Below are positions 39,806 to 50,135 of a DNA stretch of 64,000 nt, piece after piece. The stretch covers positions 62,001 through 126,000 of the forward strand of contig NZ_KB894420.1 of assembly GCF_000374445.1 (NCBI RefSeq), in the 5' to 3' direction. The translations under genes and the position numbers were made by a program. The notes below the pieces were generated by a model. The model searched no databases and had not been told where the DNA came from. It was given only the letters and a program-made list of their open reading frames with translations. The stretch is from Actinokineospora enzanensis DSM 44649. GTDB taxonomy: Bacteria; Actinomycetota; Actinomycetes; Mycobacteriales; Pseudonocardiaceae. Within the stretch, counting starts at the first letter, position 1. Each line of letters opens with the position of its first letter.

Positions 39806-41818
39806 GTGCAGGACGACCATCGACACTCGACGCCCCCCACGGGGGCGCGAGGGCCGGTGCGCCCAGCCGGTCCGCCCACCCGGTCGGCCGCGCCTACCGG
39901 GGCCGAGACCGGCGGGCCCGGTGCCGACGAGGCCGCGGCGGCTGGATCCGCCGCTGGTCAGGCAGCTGATCGGCGGCCGGGCTCCGGACCGCAGCGGGCT
40001 GGTCGGCAGCCGGGCGCACCGGTTGAGCGGTCGAACCGTCAGCCTGCCGGGCGCGATGTCAACGGGCGGGACCCGGATCGGCAGACACCTGTTCGACGGA
40101 ACGGCACCCGCCCGGCACCTGAGCAGCAGCCCCCGACTCGACGCCCCGGTGGACAGGCCGCCGGGAGGACCGATCGGCAGCTCGCGGAACCCCAGCCCCG
40201 AGACCCCGGTCGACCAGCCCCTGATCGGCCGGATCAGGTCGGTCCAGCACCGGACCGGCAGGGCTCACCGGACCGGCAGGCACGGCCGCGACGTGTCCCG
40301 GGCCGAGCGGACCCGGACGGATCGGCCTCCGCCGGACAGAACCCCGCCCAGCAGAGTCCGGCGCGCCGACATCCCGAGAACCCGGCGCCGGTGCGTCCGG
40401 GATCGACTCGACGCCGCCAGGACGCCGATGGGTCTGCTCCCGCCGGGCGGGATACGGATCGCCAGGACCCCGGTGGCGCGCAGCCGCGCTCGGGCCCGGG
40501 TAGCGCGCCTGGACAAGGCGCGGACCCGCGGGGTTCGGATCCACGAGGGGCGCGGCGCGCGCCGGGCGGGCCGGATGTCGAAGGGGCTGACCCGGGGCGA
40601 CGCGGCTCGGAACGGCAGGACTCCGGTCGGCTCGCTCGGCAGGGGCAACGCCCGGACCAGGGTGGTTCGCCTCGTCGGGAGCCCGGTCGGCAAGGCTCGG
40701 GCCTGCGTGGGCCCGCTGGGCAGGGGCGGAAGAACCCGGCGGAGGCACGTACCGAGATCCTGCGGCCCGTCAGCCCGCCGGTGGACGAGCCCACGGAGTT
40801 CATCACCGTGCACCGGGGCGACCTGGGGGGCGCGATCTACCGCGACCCCGCCACCGAGGACCTGACGCCGCTCCCCGCCACCGAGGATGCCCCCGGGCAC
40901 GACCGGGACGACCGGGACGGCGACCGAGACGACCAGCACGACGAGCACGACGAGACGCACGCGGACGGCCAGGAGGCCGACGAGCGGCCCGAGCCGCGCA
41001 AGCTCGGGACCGGGGCCGCCATCGTGCGGACGGCGGGCGAGGTCATGGTCACCCTTGGCCTGGTCATGCTGTTGTTCGTCGTCTACGAGGTCTGGGTCAC
41101 CGACCTGATCTCCGCGGGCAAGCAGGAGGACGTCACCGTCGCGCTGGACGAGCAGTGGCAGCACCCGACGGACGCCGGGCCGGAGCGGCAGGAGCGGTTC
41201 CAGTTCGCCGAGGGGCAGGGGATGGCCAAGCTGTACATCCCCGCGCTCGGCGAGGACTACAAGTTCACCGTGGTCGAGGGCACCTCCGAGCGGGACCTGG
41301 AGATCGGCCCCGGCCACTACGCGCACTCCGCCCTGCCCGGTCAGGCGGGCAACTTCGCCGTCGCCGGGCACCGGGTCGGCAAGGGCGCGCCGTTCAACGA
41401 CCTCGACCTGATCCAGGCGTGTGACGCGATCGTGGTGGAGACCGAGACGCACTGGTACGTCTACCGGCTGCTGCCCACCCCGGACGACGCCCGGGACTGG
41501 GCCGCGAAGGCCGCCGACCCACGGTGTGCCGGGTCGGCCGACTCGGCGAAGGTGGAGCCGCTCGGCGGCGAGTACGCGGCCGCGGTGGGCAGGCAGATCG
41601 TGTCGCCGTCGCAGAGCGAGGTCGTGGCGCCGGTGCCGGGGAACGCGAAAGCGACGACGCCGCCGGACCAGCGGAAGAAAATGATCACATTGACCACCTG
41701 CCACCCGAAGTTCTCGAATCGGCAGCGAATGATCCTGCAGGGGATCATGGTGCGCGAGCAGGCGAAGAACCCGGCCGATCAAGGGGCGGTCCCGGCCGAG
41801 TTGCGCGAGACCGGCTGA
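39806..41818 (+). CDS. Class E sortase with long disordered N-terminus
   Basis: Of the 670 residues, about 1-410 are Pro/Arg/Gly/Gln/Asp-rich and low complexity, then an acidic His/Asp stretch. One membrane helix follows (VMVTLGLVMLLFVVYEVWV), then a sortase domain with GHRVGKGAPFNDLDLI (catalytic His), MITLTTCHPKF (catalytic Cys632 in TLTTC) and the Arg in SNRQRM. Class E sortases act on LAxTG signals, and the adjacent gene ends in one. The GTG at 39806 has AGGGAG upstream; GTG 39752 is an alternative. The N-terminus is far longer than usual and probably cytoplasmic. Confidence 0.88.
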   Translation: MQDDHRHSTPPTGARGPVRPAGPPTRSAAPTGAETGGPGADEAAAAGSAAGQAADRRPGSGPQRAGRQPGAPVERSNRQPAGRDVNGRDPDRQTPVRRNGTRPAPEQQPPTRRPGGQAAGRTDRQLAEPQPRDPGRPAPDRPDQVGPAPDRQGSPDRQARPRRVPGRADPDGSASAGQNPAQQSPARRHPENPAPVRPGSTRRRQDADGSAPAGRDTDRQDPGGAQPRSGPGSAPGQGADPRGSDPRGARRAPGGPDVEGADPGRRGSERQDSGRLARQGQRPDQGGSPRREPGRQGSGLRGPAGQGRKNPAEARTEILRPVSPPVDEPTEFITVHRGDLGGAIYRDPATEDLTPLPATEDAPGHDRDDRDGDRDDQHDEHDETHADGQEADERPEPRKLGTGAAIVRTAGEVMVTLGLVMLLFVVYEVWVTDLISAGKQEDVTVALDEQWQHPTDAGPERQERFQFAEGQGMAKLYIPALGEDYKFTVVEGTSERDLEIGPGHYAHSALPGQAGNFAVAGHRVGKGAPFNDLDLIQACDAIVVETETHWYVYRLLPTPDDARDWAAKAADPRCAGSADSAKVEPLGGEYAAAVGRQIVSPSQSEVVAPVPGNAKATTPPDQRKKMITLTTCHPKFSNRQRMILQGIMVREQAKNPADQGAVPAELRETG

Positions 41819-41917
41819 AGATCCGCCCAAACCCGCCGGACCGCATCGTTACCGACATTTACCCAACTCGGTGAACATCCGCTCGCCAACGCGCGCCCGC
41901 CCAGGACGCGCGGCACA

Positions 41918-41933
41918 TTCCGAAACGTCGGAA
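41918..41933. promoter_or_regulatory. Inverted repeat upstream of the giant surface protein
   Basis: TTCCGA-AACG-TCGGAA is a perfect 6-bp inverted repeat 25 bases before the ATG, between the sortase and surface protein genes. It may be an operator or a small leader hairpin close to the ribosome binding site. Confidence 0.4.
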
Positions 41934-41958
41934 AGTGCTTCCGTGGTTGGGAGTTGGC

Positions 41959-44900
41959 ATGTCCAAATCGAGAGCGGCACGTCGCACACTGGCGGCCGCG
42001 CTGGCGGCGACGGCCGCGGCGGCGGGAGTGGTGTTCGTGTCCTCTCCCGTCGAGGCGTCCATCGAACGCGGGCTCACGCTCGCGTACGACAGTGAGGTCT
42101 ACGGCGACTTCCTGCAGACGGGCAACGGCAGTCTGCGTTGTCCGGACGTCACAGATCCCGTCGACCCGTTCGGTGAGCCCCGCACGACCTGTGCCACCAC
42201 ACAGGACCGTTCGAACGTCTCCGCCACCGGTATCAACGACAGCTACTACATGCGGTGGGCCGACGTCGACTCCATCGACGAGACCTACAACTCCTCCACG
42301 GCCAGCCTCACCATCCCGACCGGTGCCAAGGTCGACTTCGCCCGGCTGAACTGGGGCGGCAACACCGGCAAGTTCCGCGGTGACGACGGCGTCATGTCCG
42401 AGCAGACCGGGTGCAGCTCCCGACAGGTGCTCGCGGACGCCGGTTCGGCGAACAAGCCCACGGGCAGCCCGAGCAGCACGCAGGTCTGGTTCACCACGGG
42501 CGGTTCGACGCTCACCTACCTCCCCGCGGTGGTGAACTCGGACTCGACCGCCAACATCCCCAACTCCCAGCCGCAGTACTACACGGCGTACGCCGACGTG
42601 ACCGGCCAGGTCCAGGGCCTGGCGAGCGGCTCGGCGCAGACCATCGGCGTCGGCAACGTCTGGACCCCGGAGGGCTTCGGCTGCTACGGCGGCTGGTCGC
42701 TGGAGGTCGTCTACTACTACGACGCCCCGGACGCGACCAACGCCCCGGTCAAGCGGCACGTCTTCGTCTACGACGGACACATCCGGCAGTCCTCCAGCGA
42801 CAGCGCGGTGTCCCAGACGATCAACAACTTCACCGCCATCAGCAACAACGTGCACGCGGGCGTCACCGCCTACGAGGGCGACTTCAACCTCAACGGCGAC
42901 ACGTTCTCGATCAACAGCACCGCGCAGGGCGAGCCGCTGGCGACCGGCACGACGAACAACTTCTTCGTCGGCAACGCGCCGGGCAAGCTGAGCCCGTCGG
43001 TCGCGAACAACATGAGCGTCGACTCGAAGCGGTGGACCACCTCCGCCGTCCTGGCGGGCGACCTCTCCGCCACCATGGGCTTCACCACCACGAACGACAC
43101 GTTCGTGCTGGAGGGCATGGCGATGTCGGTGCCGGTGGCCTCGCTCACGGTGGCGAAGACGATCACCTCGGGCGGGCCGTTCCGGCCGGGTGACACCGTG
43201 CCCTACCAGATCGTCGTGACCTCCCCGGGCGCGACCGCCTCGACCGTGGCGGTGTCCGACCCGTTGGTGTCCAACTGCGACAAGACCATCGGCGCGTTGG
43301 CCGCGGACACCCCGTACACGTACACGTGCAGCGGGCCCGCGCCGCAGAACGACTTCACCAACGTCGCCAACGCGTCCGGCCTCGGCCCGTACGGCGAGGA
43401 GATCTCCGGCCAGGGCAAGGTGGACGTCGACGTGTTCCACCCGTCGATCGCGATCACCAAGACCGCGGACAAGGCGAACTACGCGGCGGGCGAGACGATC
43501 ACCTTCACCATCACCGTCCACAACGACGGCGACAGCCCGCTGACCGGCGTGGCCGTCACCGACGCCAAGGTGGCCGGTTGCGCCTCCACCATCGGCAGCC
43601 TGGGCACCGGCGGCAGCAACAGCTACACCTGCACCGCGACGGCACCGATCACCGGCGACAGCAACACGGCCACGGTGACGGGTACCGACCAGCTGGGCGG
43701 CACGGTCACCGACAGCGACACGGCGAGCGTCCCGACCGTCGGCGCGGTGTCCGGCAAGGTGTTCTCCGACCGCGAGAACAACGGCACCTTCGACGCGGGC
43801 TCCAGCGACTCCGGCATCAGCGGCGTCGCGATCGCCCTCACCGGCAGCACCACCATCGGCAGCAACCCGGTCAACCTGAACACGACCACCGCCTCGGATG
43901 GCACGTTCAGCTTCCCGAACATCCAGGCGGGCACCTACACGCTCACCGAGACGCAGCCGACCGACTTCGACGCGGGCACCGGCACCCCCGGCACCAACGC
44001 GACGAAGGTCAACGACAACTCCTTCACGGTGACGTTGCTCCAGGGCGCCAACAGCGCGAACAACCTGTTCGCCGAGAAGCCGACCTCCAGCTTCGCGGGC
44101 TCGGTCTACATCGACGCGAACAACGACGGCATCCGGCAGGGCGCCGAGACCGGCATCCAGAACACGCTGGTCTCGCTGGCGGGCACCGACTCCCAGGGCA
44201 ACGCGATCTCGCTGACCATGTCGACCGACAGCAACGGCCTGTTCATGTTCCCGGCGCTGCGCCAGGGCATCTACAGCCTCGCCGAGAACCAGCCGCTCGG
44301 GTACTCCGACGGCAAGGACACGGCGGGCACGTCCGGCGGCTCGACCACGATCAGCGACCTGATCAGCGGTATCAGCCTGGCGGCGCGCACCGACGCGACC
44401 GGTTACCTGTTCGGCGAGTACGTCGCGTCCTCGATCACCGGCTCGGTGGTGGACGACGCGGGCAACCCGATCCAGGGCGCCACCGTCACGCTGAGCATGC
44501 AGGGCGGCGGCACCACCCCGGGCAGCACGGCCTCCAACGGCCAGTTCGTGTTCCCGAACCTGGCGCCGGGCACCTACACGCTGACCGAGACCCAGCCGCT
44601 CGGCTACGGTGACGGCCCCGAGACGGCGGGCCTCCCGGCGGGCAACATCACCGTCAACGACGTGATCAGCGGCATCGTGATCGCGTCCAACACCGCGGCG
44701 GTCAACTACAAGTTCGCCGAGACCCGCGGCTCGATCGCCGGGTTCGTCTACGTCGACAAGAACAACAACGGCCTGATGGACCCCGGTGAGGCGCCGATCC
44801 AGAACGCGTCGGTGACGCTGACCGGCATGGATGTCCGGGGCAACCCGGTCAACACGCCCGTCACCTCCGGCCCGACCGGCAGCTTCCTGTTCAGCGGCCT

Positions 44901-47784
44901 GGTCGCGAGCACCAACTACACGCTCACCGAGGTCACCCCGAGCGGGTACACCGACGGCAAGGAGACGGTCGGCACGGCCAGCGGCACGAACAACACGGCC
45001 GACTCGATCAGCGGTATCAACCTGACCGCGGGCACCAACGCCACCGGCTACCTGTTCGGCGAGTACATGCCTGGCTCGCTCGCCGGTCGGGTGGTTGACG
45101 ACGGCGGGAACGGCATCAAGAACGTCTCGCTGCTGCTCACCGGGGTCGGCGCGCCGATCCCGGCCACGACGAACAGCAACGGCGACTTCTCCTTCCCGAA
45201 CCTGGTACCCGGCACGTACTCGCTGCTGGAGGGCCAGCCCACTGGCTACGCCGACGGCGCGGACGAGGCGGGCACCCTGGGCGGCACGCTCAGCGGCACC
45301 GACCAGATCGACGGCATCGTCGTGAACTCCGGTGACGAGGGCAGCGAGTACCTGTTCAGCGAGATCCGCGGCTCGATCAAGGGCGTCGTCTACGAGGACA
45401 AGAACAACAACGGCGTCCAGGACCCGAACGAGCCCGGCATCGGCAACGTCCCGGTGGTGCTGACGGGCACCGACGCCAACGGTGACCCGGTCAACGTCCA
45501 GGTCACGTCCGTCGCGGGCACCACCGAGGCGGACGCGGGCACCGGTGACTTCTCGGTGACCGGCGGCGCGGTCGACCCGCCCGGCACGTTCACCTTCATG
45601 GACGTGGTCGGCGGCGAGTACTCCCTGTCGGAGAACACCCCGGAGGGCTACCTCGACGGCAAGGAGACGGCGGGTACCGCGGGCGGTTCGAGCCTGCCGC
45701 CGGACGAGATCGTCGGCATCGCGCTCACCGGCGGCCAGAACGCCACCGGCTACCGGTTCGGCGAGCTGATGGGTGCCTCGATCAGCGGCATGGTGACCTA
45801 CACCAACGTCGACGGGCCCAACCCGATCGACAACGTGCTGCTCACCCTCACCGGCAAGGACGATCTCAACGCGGACGTCAACGAGCAGATCCGCACCGAC
45901 AGCGACGGCGTGTTCACCTTCGATGGCCTGCGCCCGAGCGGTGTCGGCGGCTACACGCTGACCGAGGAGAGCCTGCTGCCGCAGTACCTGCACCTCGGGC
46001 AGGCGGCGGGCAGCGCGGGTGGTATCACCACGCTCCCGCACGTGATCAGCGGGATCGCCCTCGACCCGGCCGAGAAGGCGAGCGAGTACGAGTTCACCGA
46101 GAAGCTGGGCTCGCTCAGCGGCAAGGTGTTCCAGGACTTCAACGACAACGGCATCCAGGACCCGGCCGTTCCGGCAGGTCCGAGCACCCCGGCCATCCCG
46201 GCCGAGCCGGGCATCCCGGGTGTCACGGTCACGTTGACCTACCTGGGCGTGGCGACGTCGAACCCACCGGTCACCGCCGTGACGAAGGGGGACGGGTCGT
46301 ACAACTTCCCGAACCTCCTCGGCGGTGAGTACACGCTGACCGAGACCCAGCCCGCGAACTACGCGGACGGCCTCGACAAGCCGGGCGGTTCGAGCTCGAC
46401 CCCGAACGGCACCCTGGAACCGCCGGACACGATCACCGACATCGAGCTGTCCGCGGGCGCCGATCTTGAGGGCTACACCTTCGCCGAGAAGGGCGGCATC
46501 ATCAACGGCACGGTGTGGCGGGACGAGAACAGCAACGGGACCATCGACATCGATGAGACCGTGCGCTACCCGGGCGTCACGATCACGCTGAAGACGGCGG
46601 GCGGCCAGGACGTGACCACCGCGACCACCAACTCGCAGGGTGTCTACTCCTTCAAGGACATCCCGGGCGGCAGCTACGTGGTGGTCGAGAGCCAGCCGGT
46701 CGGCCTCGGGTCGTCCACTCCGGACTCCGTGCCGGTGACGCTGTCGGTCGTGCCGGTTGCCAGGGCGGCCGCCGAGCCGAACCCGACCGGTGCCGTGGTC
46801 AACTTCGGTGACCAGCTCGGCCTCATCGGCGATCTGGTGTGGAGCGACACCAACGGCAACGGCCTGCAGGACTCCGGCGAACCCGGCGTCCAGGGCGTGA
46901 CGGTGATCCTGTTCAACGAGGCGGGCACCGAGGTCACCAGGACCACGACCAACACCGACGGCGTCTACTGGTTCCGCAACATCGAGGTGGGCAACTACAC
47001 GGTCGGCATCGAGCCGCCGACCGGGAAGGTGCTGACCAAGCCGGGTGTGGCCGGGGACGACAAGAACTCGGACTTCAACTGGGTCACGATGAAGACCGCG
47101 ACCATCCCGATCCAGGTCGTGGCGGCCATGATCCCGCAGCTGACCACCATCGACGCCGGTCTGGTGAACAAGCTGACCGACCTCTCGGTCGGCGTCACGA
47201 CCGACACCCCGAGCGCCACCATCGGCGCCACCGTGGTGTTCAGCGCCAAGGTCACCAACGCGGGCACGGTGCCGGTCAAGGGCGCCCGGACCACGATCAA
47301 GGTCCCGGACGGCCTGAAGATCGTCTCGGCGGGCGGCACCGCCGTTGCCGCGAACGACTTCGGCACCGAGTCGGTCGACGGCGACGCCTTCCAGGCGGAG
47401 GCGGCGGCCGTGTGGACCTGCACGATCAGCGGCCAGATCGCGACCTGCACCACGGACGCGACGATCCTGCCCGGACAGTCGACCAGCCCGGTGCTGGTGA
47501 ACACGACCGCGCTCACCACGGTCGCCGACACCACCGCGATCGCGGGCGTCACGCTGGCCGACGGCACGGCCGACGACAACTCGGCCAACGACGCCGCCCA
47601 GGCGGTCGTGGGCGTCGTCGCCCCGACCGAGACCACGACGACCGGCACGTCCACGAGCGGCACGCTCGCCAGCACCGGCGCCAATGTCCGGTGGCTCTTC
47701 TACGGCGGCGCGCTGCTGATCGTGATCGGCTGCGCCACGGTCTTCCTGGTCCGCAGGCGGAAGGGGAACAACACCCCGGAATGA
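41959..47784 (+). CDS. Giant LAxTG surface protein with about ten SdrD-type B domains
   Basis: This 1941-residue protein has a signal peptide (RRTLAAALAATAAAAGVVF), an N-terminal beta-rich head (about residues 35-390), and two DUF11-like Ig modules (to about 595) ending in the SVPTVG type linker. About ten repeats of 100-135 residues follow, each with a GxVxxDxNxNGxxD-type calcium-loop start and a GxYTLxExxPxGYxDGxxTxG core, then another DUF11 module. The C-terminal sorting signal is LASTG at 1903-1907, a hydrophobic helix and RRRKG. The neighbouring class E sortase is the evident anchoring enzyme. Its role is probably adhesion or aerial-surface stalk formation. Confidence 0.92.
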   Translation: MSKSRAARRTLAAALAATAAAAGVVFVSSPVEASIERGLTLAYDSEVYGDFLQTGNGSLRCPDVTDPVDPFGEPRTTCATTQDRSNVSATGINDSYYMRWADVDSIDETYNSSTASLTIPTGAKVDFARLNWGGNTGKFRGDDGVMSEQTGCSSRQVLADAGSANKPTGSPSSTQVWFTTGGSTLTYLPAVVNSDSTANIPNSQPQYYTAYADVTGQVQGLASGSAQTIGVGNVWTPEGFGCYGGWSLEVVYYYDAPDATNAPVKRHVFVYDGHIRQSSSDSAVSQTINNFTAISNNVHAGVTAYEGDFNLNGDTFSINSTAQGEPLATGTTNNFFVGNAPGKLSPSVANNMSVDSKRWTTSAVLAGDLSATMGFTTTNDTFVLEGMAMSVPVASLTVAKTITSGGPFRPGDTVPYQIVVTSPGATASTVAVSDPLVSNCDKTIGALAADTPYTYTCSGPAPQNDFTNVANASGLGPYGEEISGQGKVDVDVFHPSIAITKTADKANYAAGETITFTITVHNDGDSPLTGVAVTDAKVAGCASTIGSLGTGGSNSYTCTATAPITGDSNTATVTGTDQLGGTVTDSDTASVPTVGAVSGKVFSDRENNGTFDAGSSDSGISGVAIALTGSTTIGSNPVNLNTTTASDGTFSFPNIQAGTYTLTETQPTDFDAGTGTPGTNATKVNDNSFTVTLLQGANSANNLFAEKPTSSFAGSVYIDANNDGIRQGAETGIQNTLVSLAGTDSQGNAISLTMSTDSNGLFMFPALRQGIYSLAENQPLGYSDGKDTAGTSGGSTTISDLISGISLAARTDATGYLFGEYVASSITGSVVDDAGNPIQGATVTLSMQGGGTTPGSTASNGQFVFPNLAPGTYTLTETQPLGYGDGPETAGLPAGNITVNDVISGIVIASNTAAVNYKFAETRGSIAGFVYVDKNNNGLMDPGEAPIQNASVTLTGMDVRGNPVNTPVTSGPTGSFLFSGLVASTNYTLTEVTPSGYTDGKETVGTASGTNNTADSISGINLTAGTNATGYLFGEYMPGSLAGRVVDDGGNGIKNVSLLLTGVGAPIPATTNSNGDFSFPNLVPGTYSLLEGQPTGYADGADEAGTLGGTLSGTDQIDGIVVNSGDEGSEYLFSEIRGSIKGVVYEDKNNNGVQDPNEPGIGNVPVVLTGTDANGDPVNVQVTSVAGTTEADAGTGDFSVTGGAVDPPGTFTFMDVVGGEYSLSENTPEGYLDGKETAGTAGGSSLPPDEIVGIALTGGQNATGYRFGELMGASISGMVTYTNVDGPNPIDNVLLTLTGKDDLNADVNEQIRTDSDGVFTFDGLRPSGVGGYTLTEESLLPQYLHLGQAAGSAGGITTLPHVISGIALDPAEKASEYEFTEKLGSLSGKVFQDFNDNGIQDPAVPAGPSTPAIPAEPGIPGVTVTLTYLGVATSNPPVTAVTKGDGSYNFPNLLGGEYTLTETQPANYADGLDKPGGSSSTPNGTLEPPDTITDIELSAGADLEGYTFAEKGGIINGTVWRDENSNGTIDIDETVRYPGVTITLKTAGGQDVTTATTNSQGVYSFKDIPGGSYVVVESQPVGLGSSTPDSVPVTLSVVPVARAAAEPNPTGAVVNFGDQLGLIGDLVWSDTNGNGLQDSGEPGVQGVTVILFNEAGTEVTRTTTNTDGVYWFRNIEVGNYTVGIEPPTGKVLTKPGVAGDDKNSDFNWVTMKTATIPIQVVAAMIPQLTTIDAGLVNKLTDLSVGVTTDTPSATIGATVVFSAKVTNAGTVPVKGARTTIKVPDGLKIVSAGGTAVAANDFGTESVDGDAFQAEAAAVWTCTISGQIATCTTDATILPGQSTSPVLVNTTALTTVADTTAIAGVTLADGTADDNSANDAAQAVVGVVAPTETTTTGTSTSGTLASTGANVRWLFYGGALLIVIGCATVFLVRRRKGNNTPE

Positions 47785-47800
47785 GAGTGAGTAGTCGCTG

Positions 47801-47839
47801 AAACAGCGGGCTCGCCGATCTTCGGCGGGCCCGCTGTTT
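47801..47839 (+). terminator. Rho-independent terminator after the surface protein
   Basis: AAACAGCGGG and CCCGCTGTTT pair perfectly over 10 bases, with an inner stem CGCCG/CGGCG, 17 bases after the stop codon; T-rich bases follow. Confidence 0.85.
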
Positions 47840-47999
47840 CGTCCTGTTGATCACGGGTGGTGAGGCTGATGCAACGCGGGCGGTACTCGTTCGTTATCTG
47901 ATTTCACCTGAACAGCCCAAATTGTGGATCAAGGACTTGCCTCGGTAGCTCTTGCGACGTAAACCATCACCCATCGGTGGTCAGATGGGCGGAGGAGCG

Positions 48000-48713
48000 A
48001 TGGACCGAGCGGTCAACGCGAACTGGCAAGGCTTCTGGGACGACCTGCCGCACGAGAGCGGCCTGGCGGTCTGGGACAGCGCGCCGGAGGTCACCGCCGT
48101 CGCCCACTTACCGCTGTTCGAACAGCACTTCGCCGTGGACCTGCCGGTGCTCGACATCGGGTGCGGCAACGGCACTCAGTCGGCGGCGCTCGCAGGCCAC
48201 TTCGAGCGGGTGCTGGGGCTCGACTTCGCGCCGTCCGCGATCGCGCACGCGCAAGCGTTGCAGGCCGCCGCCGGGGTGGAGTTCCGGACGTTCGACCTGG
48301 CGGACGTGGCCGGTGCGCGGGCGTTGCATGCGGAGCTGGGCGACGTCAACGTGTACATGCGGGGGGTGTTGCACCAGATGCCGGACGAGCGGCGGGGGGA
48401 TGCGGCTGCCGCCCTGGCCGTACTGTTGGGGAATGGCGGGCATCTGTTCGCGGTGGAGTTGTCGCCTGCTGCCGGGTTGACGATCAAGGACGCTATTTCG
48501 GAGGGGCCCTCGGCCGTGCCGAAGATGCGACAGGTGTTCAAGCACAATCTGACGCCCGCGGCTTGGGACGAGGGGAAGCTGGAGGCTGTGCTGGCGGGGG
48601 CCGGGCTGGCGGTCGTGGAGTCCGGGGCGGTCGTGTTGGAGAGCACGGATACGTTGGCCAATGGGGACCGGTTGGATTTGCCGATGAATTATGTGGTGGC
48701 TCGGCGAGGGTGA
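48000..48713 (+). CDS. Class I SAM-dependent methyltransferase
   Basis: This 237-residue protein carries motif I LPVLDIGCGNGTQSAALAGHF, the acidic motif II GLDFAPSAIAHAQAL, and a VNVYMRGVLHQMP motif IV region. The N-terminal WQGFWDDLPHESGLAVWDS resembles SAM enzymes acting on small thiols or phenols. The ATG at 48000 follows GGCGGAGGAGCG; ATG 47985 is an alternative. The gene stands alone between a terminator and the PPTase gene. The substrate is unknown. Confidence 0.88.
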   Translation: MDRAVNANWQGFWDDLPHESGLAVWDSAPEVTAVAHLPLFEQHFAVDLPVLDIGCGNGTQSAALAGHFERVLGLDFAPSAIAHAQALQAAAGVEFRTFDLADVAGARALHAELGDVNVYMRGVLHQMPDERRGDAAAALAVLLGNGGHLFAVELSPAAGLTIKDAISEGPSAVPKMRQVFKHNLTPAAWDEGKLEAVLAGAGLAVVESGAVVLESTDTLANGDRLDLPMNYVVARRG

Positions 48714-48915
48714 GTTGTTCGGGCGCGGGCCGAGGGCTTCTTTTACGACTGGCCTTCGGCCTGCGCCTGGATCTTTCGGCCCGCTCACTTTCGGTATCAG
48801 GGCGGCGAGGCCAGGCGGGCGGGCAACCCCTGCATGATCCATCCCACGACCCCTCCCCTGGGGGGACCGGCGGGGCTAAGGTCGCGGGGGTGTCGATGGG
48901 CCCTGGGGGTGGAGT

Positions 48916-49566
48916 GTGATCGAGCGGATCCTGCCGGTCGACGTGGTGGCCGTGGAAGCCTTCGCCGATCCGCCGGACGCCGTGCTGCTTCCCGAGGAGG
49001 AGGCGGTCGTCGCCAAGGCGGTCGACAAGCGACGTAGGGAGTTCACCACCGTCCGTCACTGTGCCCGCCAGGCGCTGGCACGTCTTGGCCGGGAGCCGGT
49101 CGCGATCCTTCCCGGTGAGCGGGGCGCTCCCGGGTGGCCGGACGGCATCGTCGGGAGCATGACGCACTGTGCCGGTTACCGGGCGGCCGTGTTGGCGGAG
49201 GACAAGGTGGTCACCTCGCTCGGTATCGATGCCGAGCCGCACGTGACCCTGCCGGACGGGGTGCTGGACGCGGTCTCGCTGCCGGACGAGCGGGAGCACC
49301 TCGCCGCGCTCGCGGCCGCCGAACCCGGTGTGCACTGGGACAAGCTGCTGTTCGCCGCCAAGGAAAGTGTCTACAAGACCTGGTTCCCGTTGGCGCGCAA
49401 ATGGCTCGGCTTCTCGGATGCCCGCATCCGCCTTGCCCGGGACGGGACGTTCACGGCGGAGCTGCTGGTTCCCGGGCCGCAGGTGAACGGGGCCGAGCTG
49501 CGGGGATTCGACGGGCGCTGGACGACCGGTGACGGGCTCGTGGTCGCCGCGATCGCGATGGTCTAG
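48916..49566 (+). CDS. 4'-phosphopantetheinyl transferase (Sfp/EntD type)
   Basis: This 216-residue enzyme transfers phosphopantetheine from CoA to carrier-protein serines. The motifs are GSMTHCAGYRAAVL, SLGIDAEPH (Mg-binding Asp and Glu), and FAAKESVYKTWFPLARKWLGF (W-KES-YK). The GTG start at 48916 follows GGGGGTGGA. Sfp-type enzymes serve polyketide/NRPS synthases of the whole genome; no such synthase is in the window. It converges on ogt with overlapping stop codons. Confidence 0.94.
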   Translation: MIERILPVDVVAVEAFADPPDAVLLPEEEAVVAKAVDKRRREFTTVRHCARQALARLGREPVAILPGERGAPGWPDGIVGSMTHCAGYRAAVLAEDKVVTSLGIDAEPHVTLPDGVLDAVSLPDEREHLAALAAAEPGVHWDKLLFAAKESVYKTWFPLARKWLGFSDARIRLARDGTFTAELLVPGPQVNGAELRGFDGRWTTGDGLVVAAIAMV

Positions 49567-50105
49567 TCGAACAGGGACGGTTGGCCGTTGGGGGCCGCGC
49601 CCTCGATGCCAAGCATGCGGAGCTTGGTGACCGCGCCATCGCCCGCCGAGAAGCCGCCGACCTTGCCGTTCGCGCCGAGGACGCGGTGGCAGGGGATGAC
49701 GATCGGGTACGGGTTGCGGCCGAGTGCCTGGCCGACTGCCTGGGCCGAGCCGGGCAGGCCGAGGCGGGTGGCGACCTCGCCGTAGGTCAGGGTGTCGCCG
49801 GGCGGGATGGCGCGGGCGATGGCGTAGACGCGGCGGTCGAAGTCGGGGATGTCGGTCGGGTCGACCTCGATGTCGGTGAGGTCGTCGCGGTCGCCGGTCA
49901 GCAGGGCGGTCATCCGGGCGATCGCGGCGCGAATGTGTGCTGGTGGTTCGGCTTCGTCGGACGCGTATCGGCGCAGGCGGGCGACCGTGGCGGATTCGCG
50001 ACGTTCCGGCAGTTGCACGGCGGTAATGCCCTGCGGACCCCACGCGACGCCGCAGCGGCCGATGGCCGTGTCGAAAAGGGCGAATCCGCTCGTCTCGGTT
50101 TCCAC
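49563..50105 (-). CDS. ogt: Methylated-DNA--protein-cysteine methyltransferase
   Basis: This 180-residue suicide DNA repair enzyme removes the methyl group from O6-methylguanine. It shows the recognition-helix region YGEVATRLGLPGSAQAVGQALGRNP and the acceptor cysteine in PIVIPCHRVLGANGKVGGF. It starts at GTG 50105 (an upstream in-frame GTG is possible). Its stop codon overlaps that of the convergent PPTase gene. Confidence 0.95.
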   Translation of the reverse strand: METETSGFALFDTAIGRCGVAWGPQGITAVQLPERRESATVARLRRYASDEAEPPAHIRAAIARMTALLTGDRDDLTDIEVDPTDIPDFDRRVYAIARAIPPGDTLTYGEVATRLGLPGSAQAVGQALGRNPYPIVIPCHRVLGANGKVGGFSAGDGAVTKLRMLGIEGAAPNGQPSLFD

Positions 50106-50135
50106 TCCGACAGTGTGCCGCACCGCACCGACAAA

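Noticed and set aside
41779-46041. Uninterrupted 1420-codon frame antisense to the giant surface protein
   Set aside because: Its composition (Val/Gly/Arg/Ala/Asp with no domain pattern) is that of a GC-biased shadow. The opposite strand encodes a protein with signal peptide, repeated domains and a sorting signal, and no ribosome binding site supports the antisense frame.
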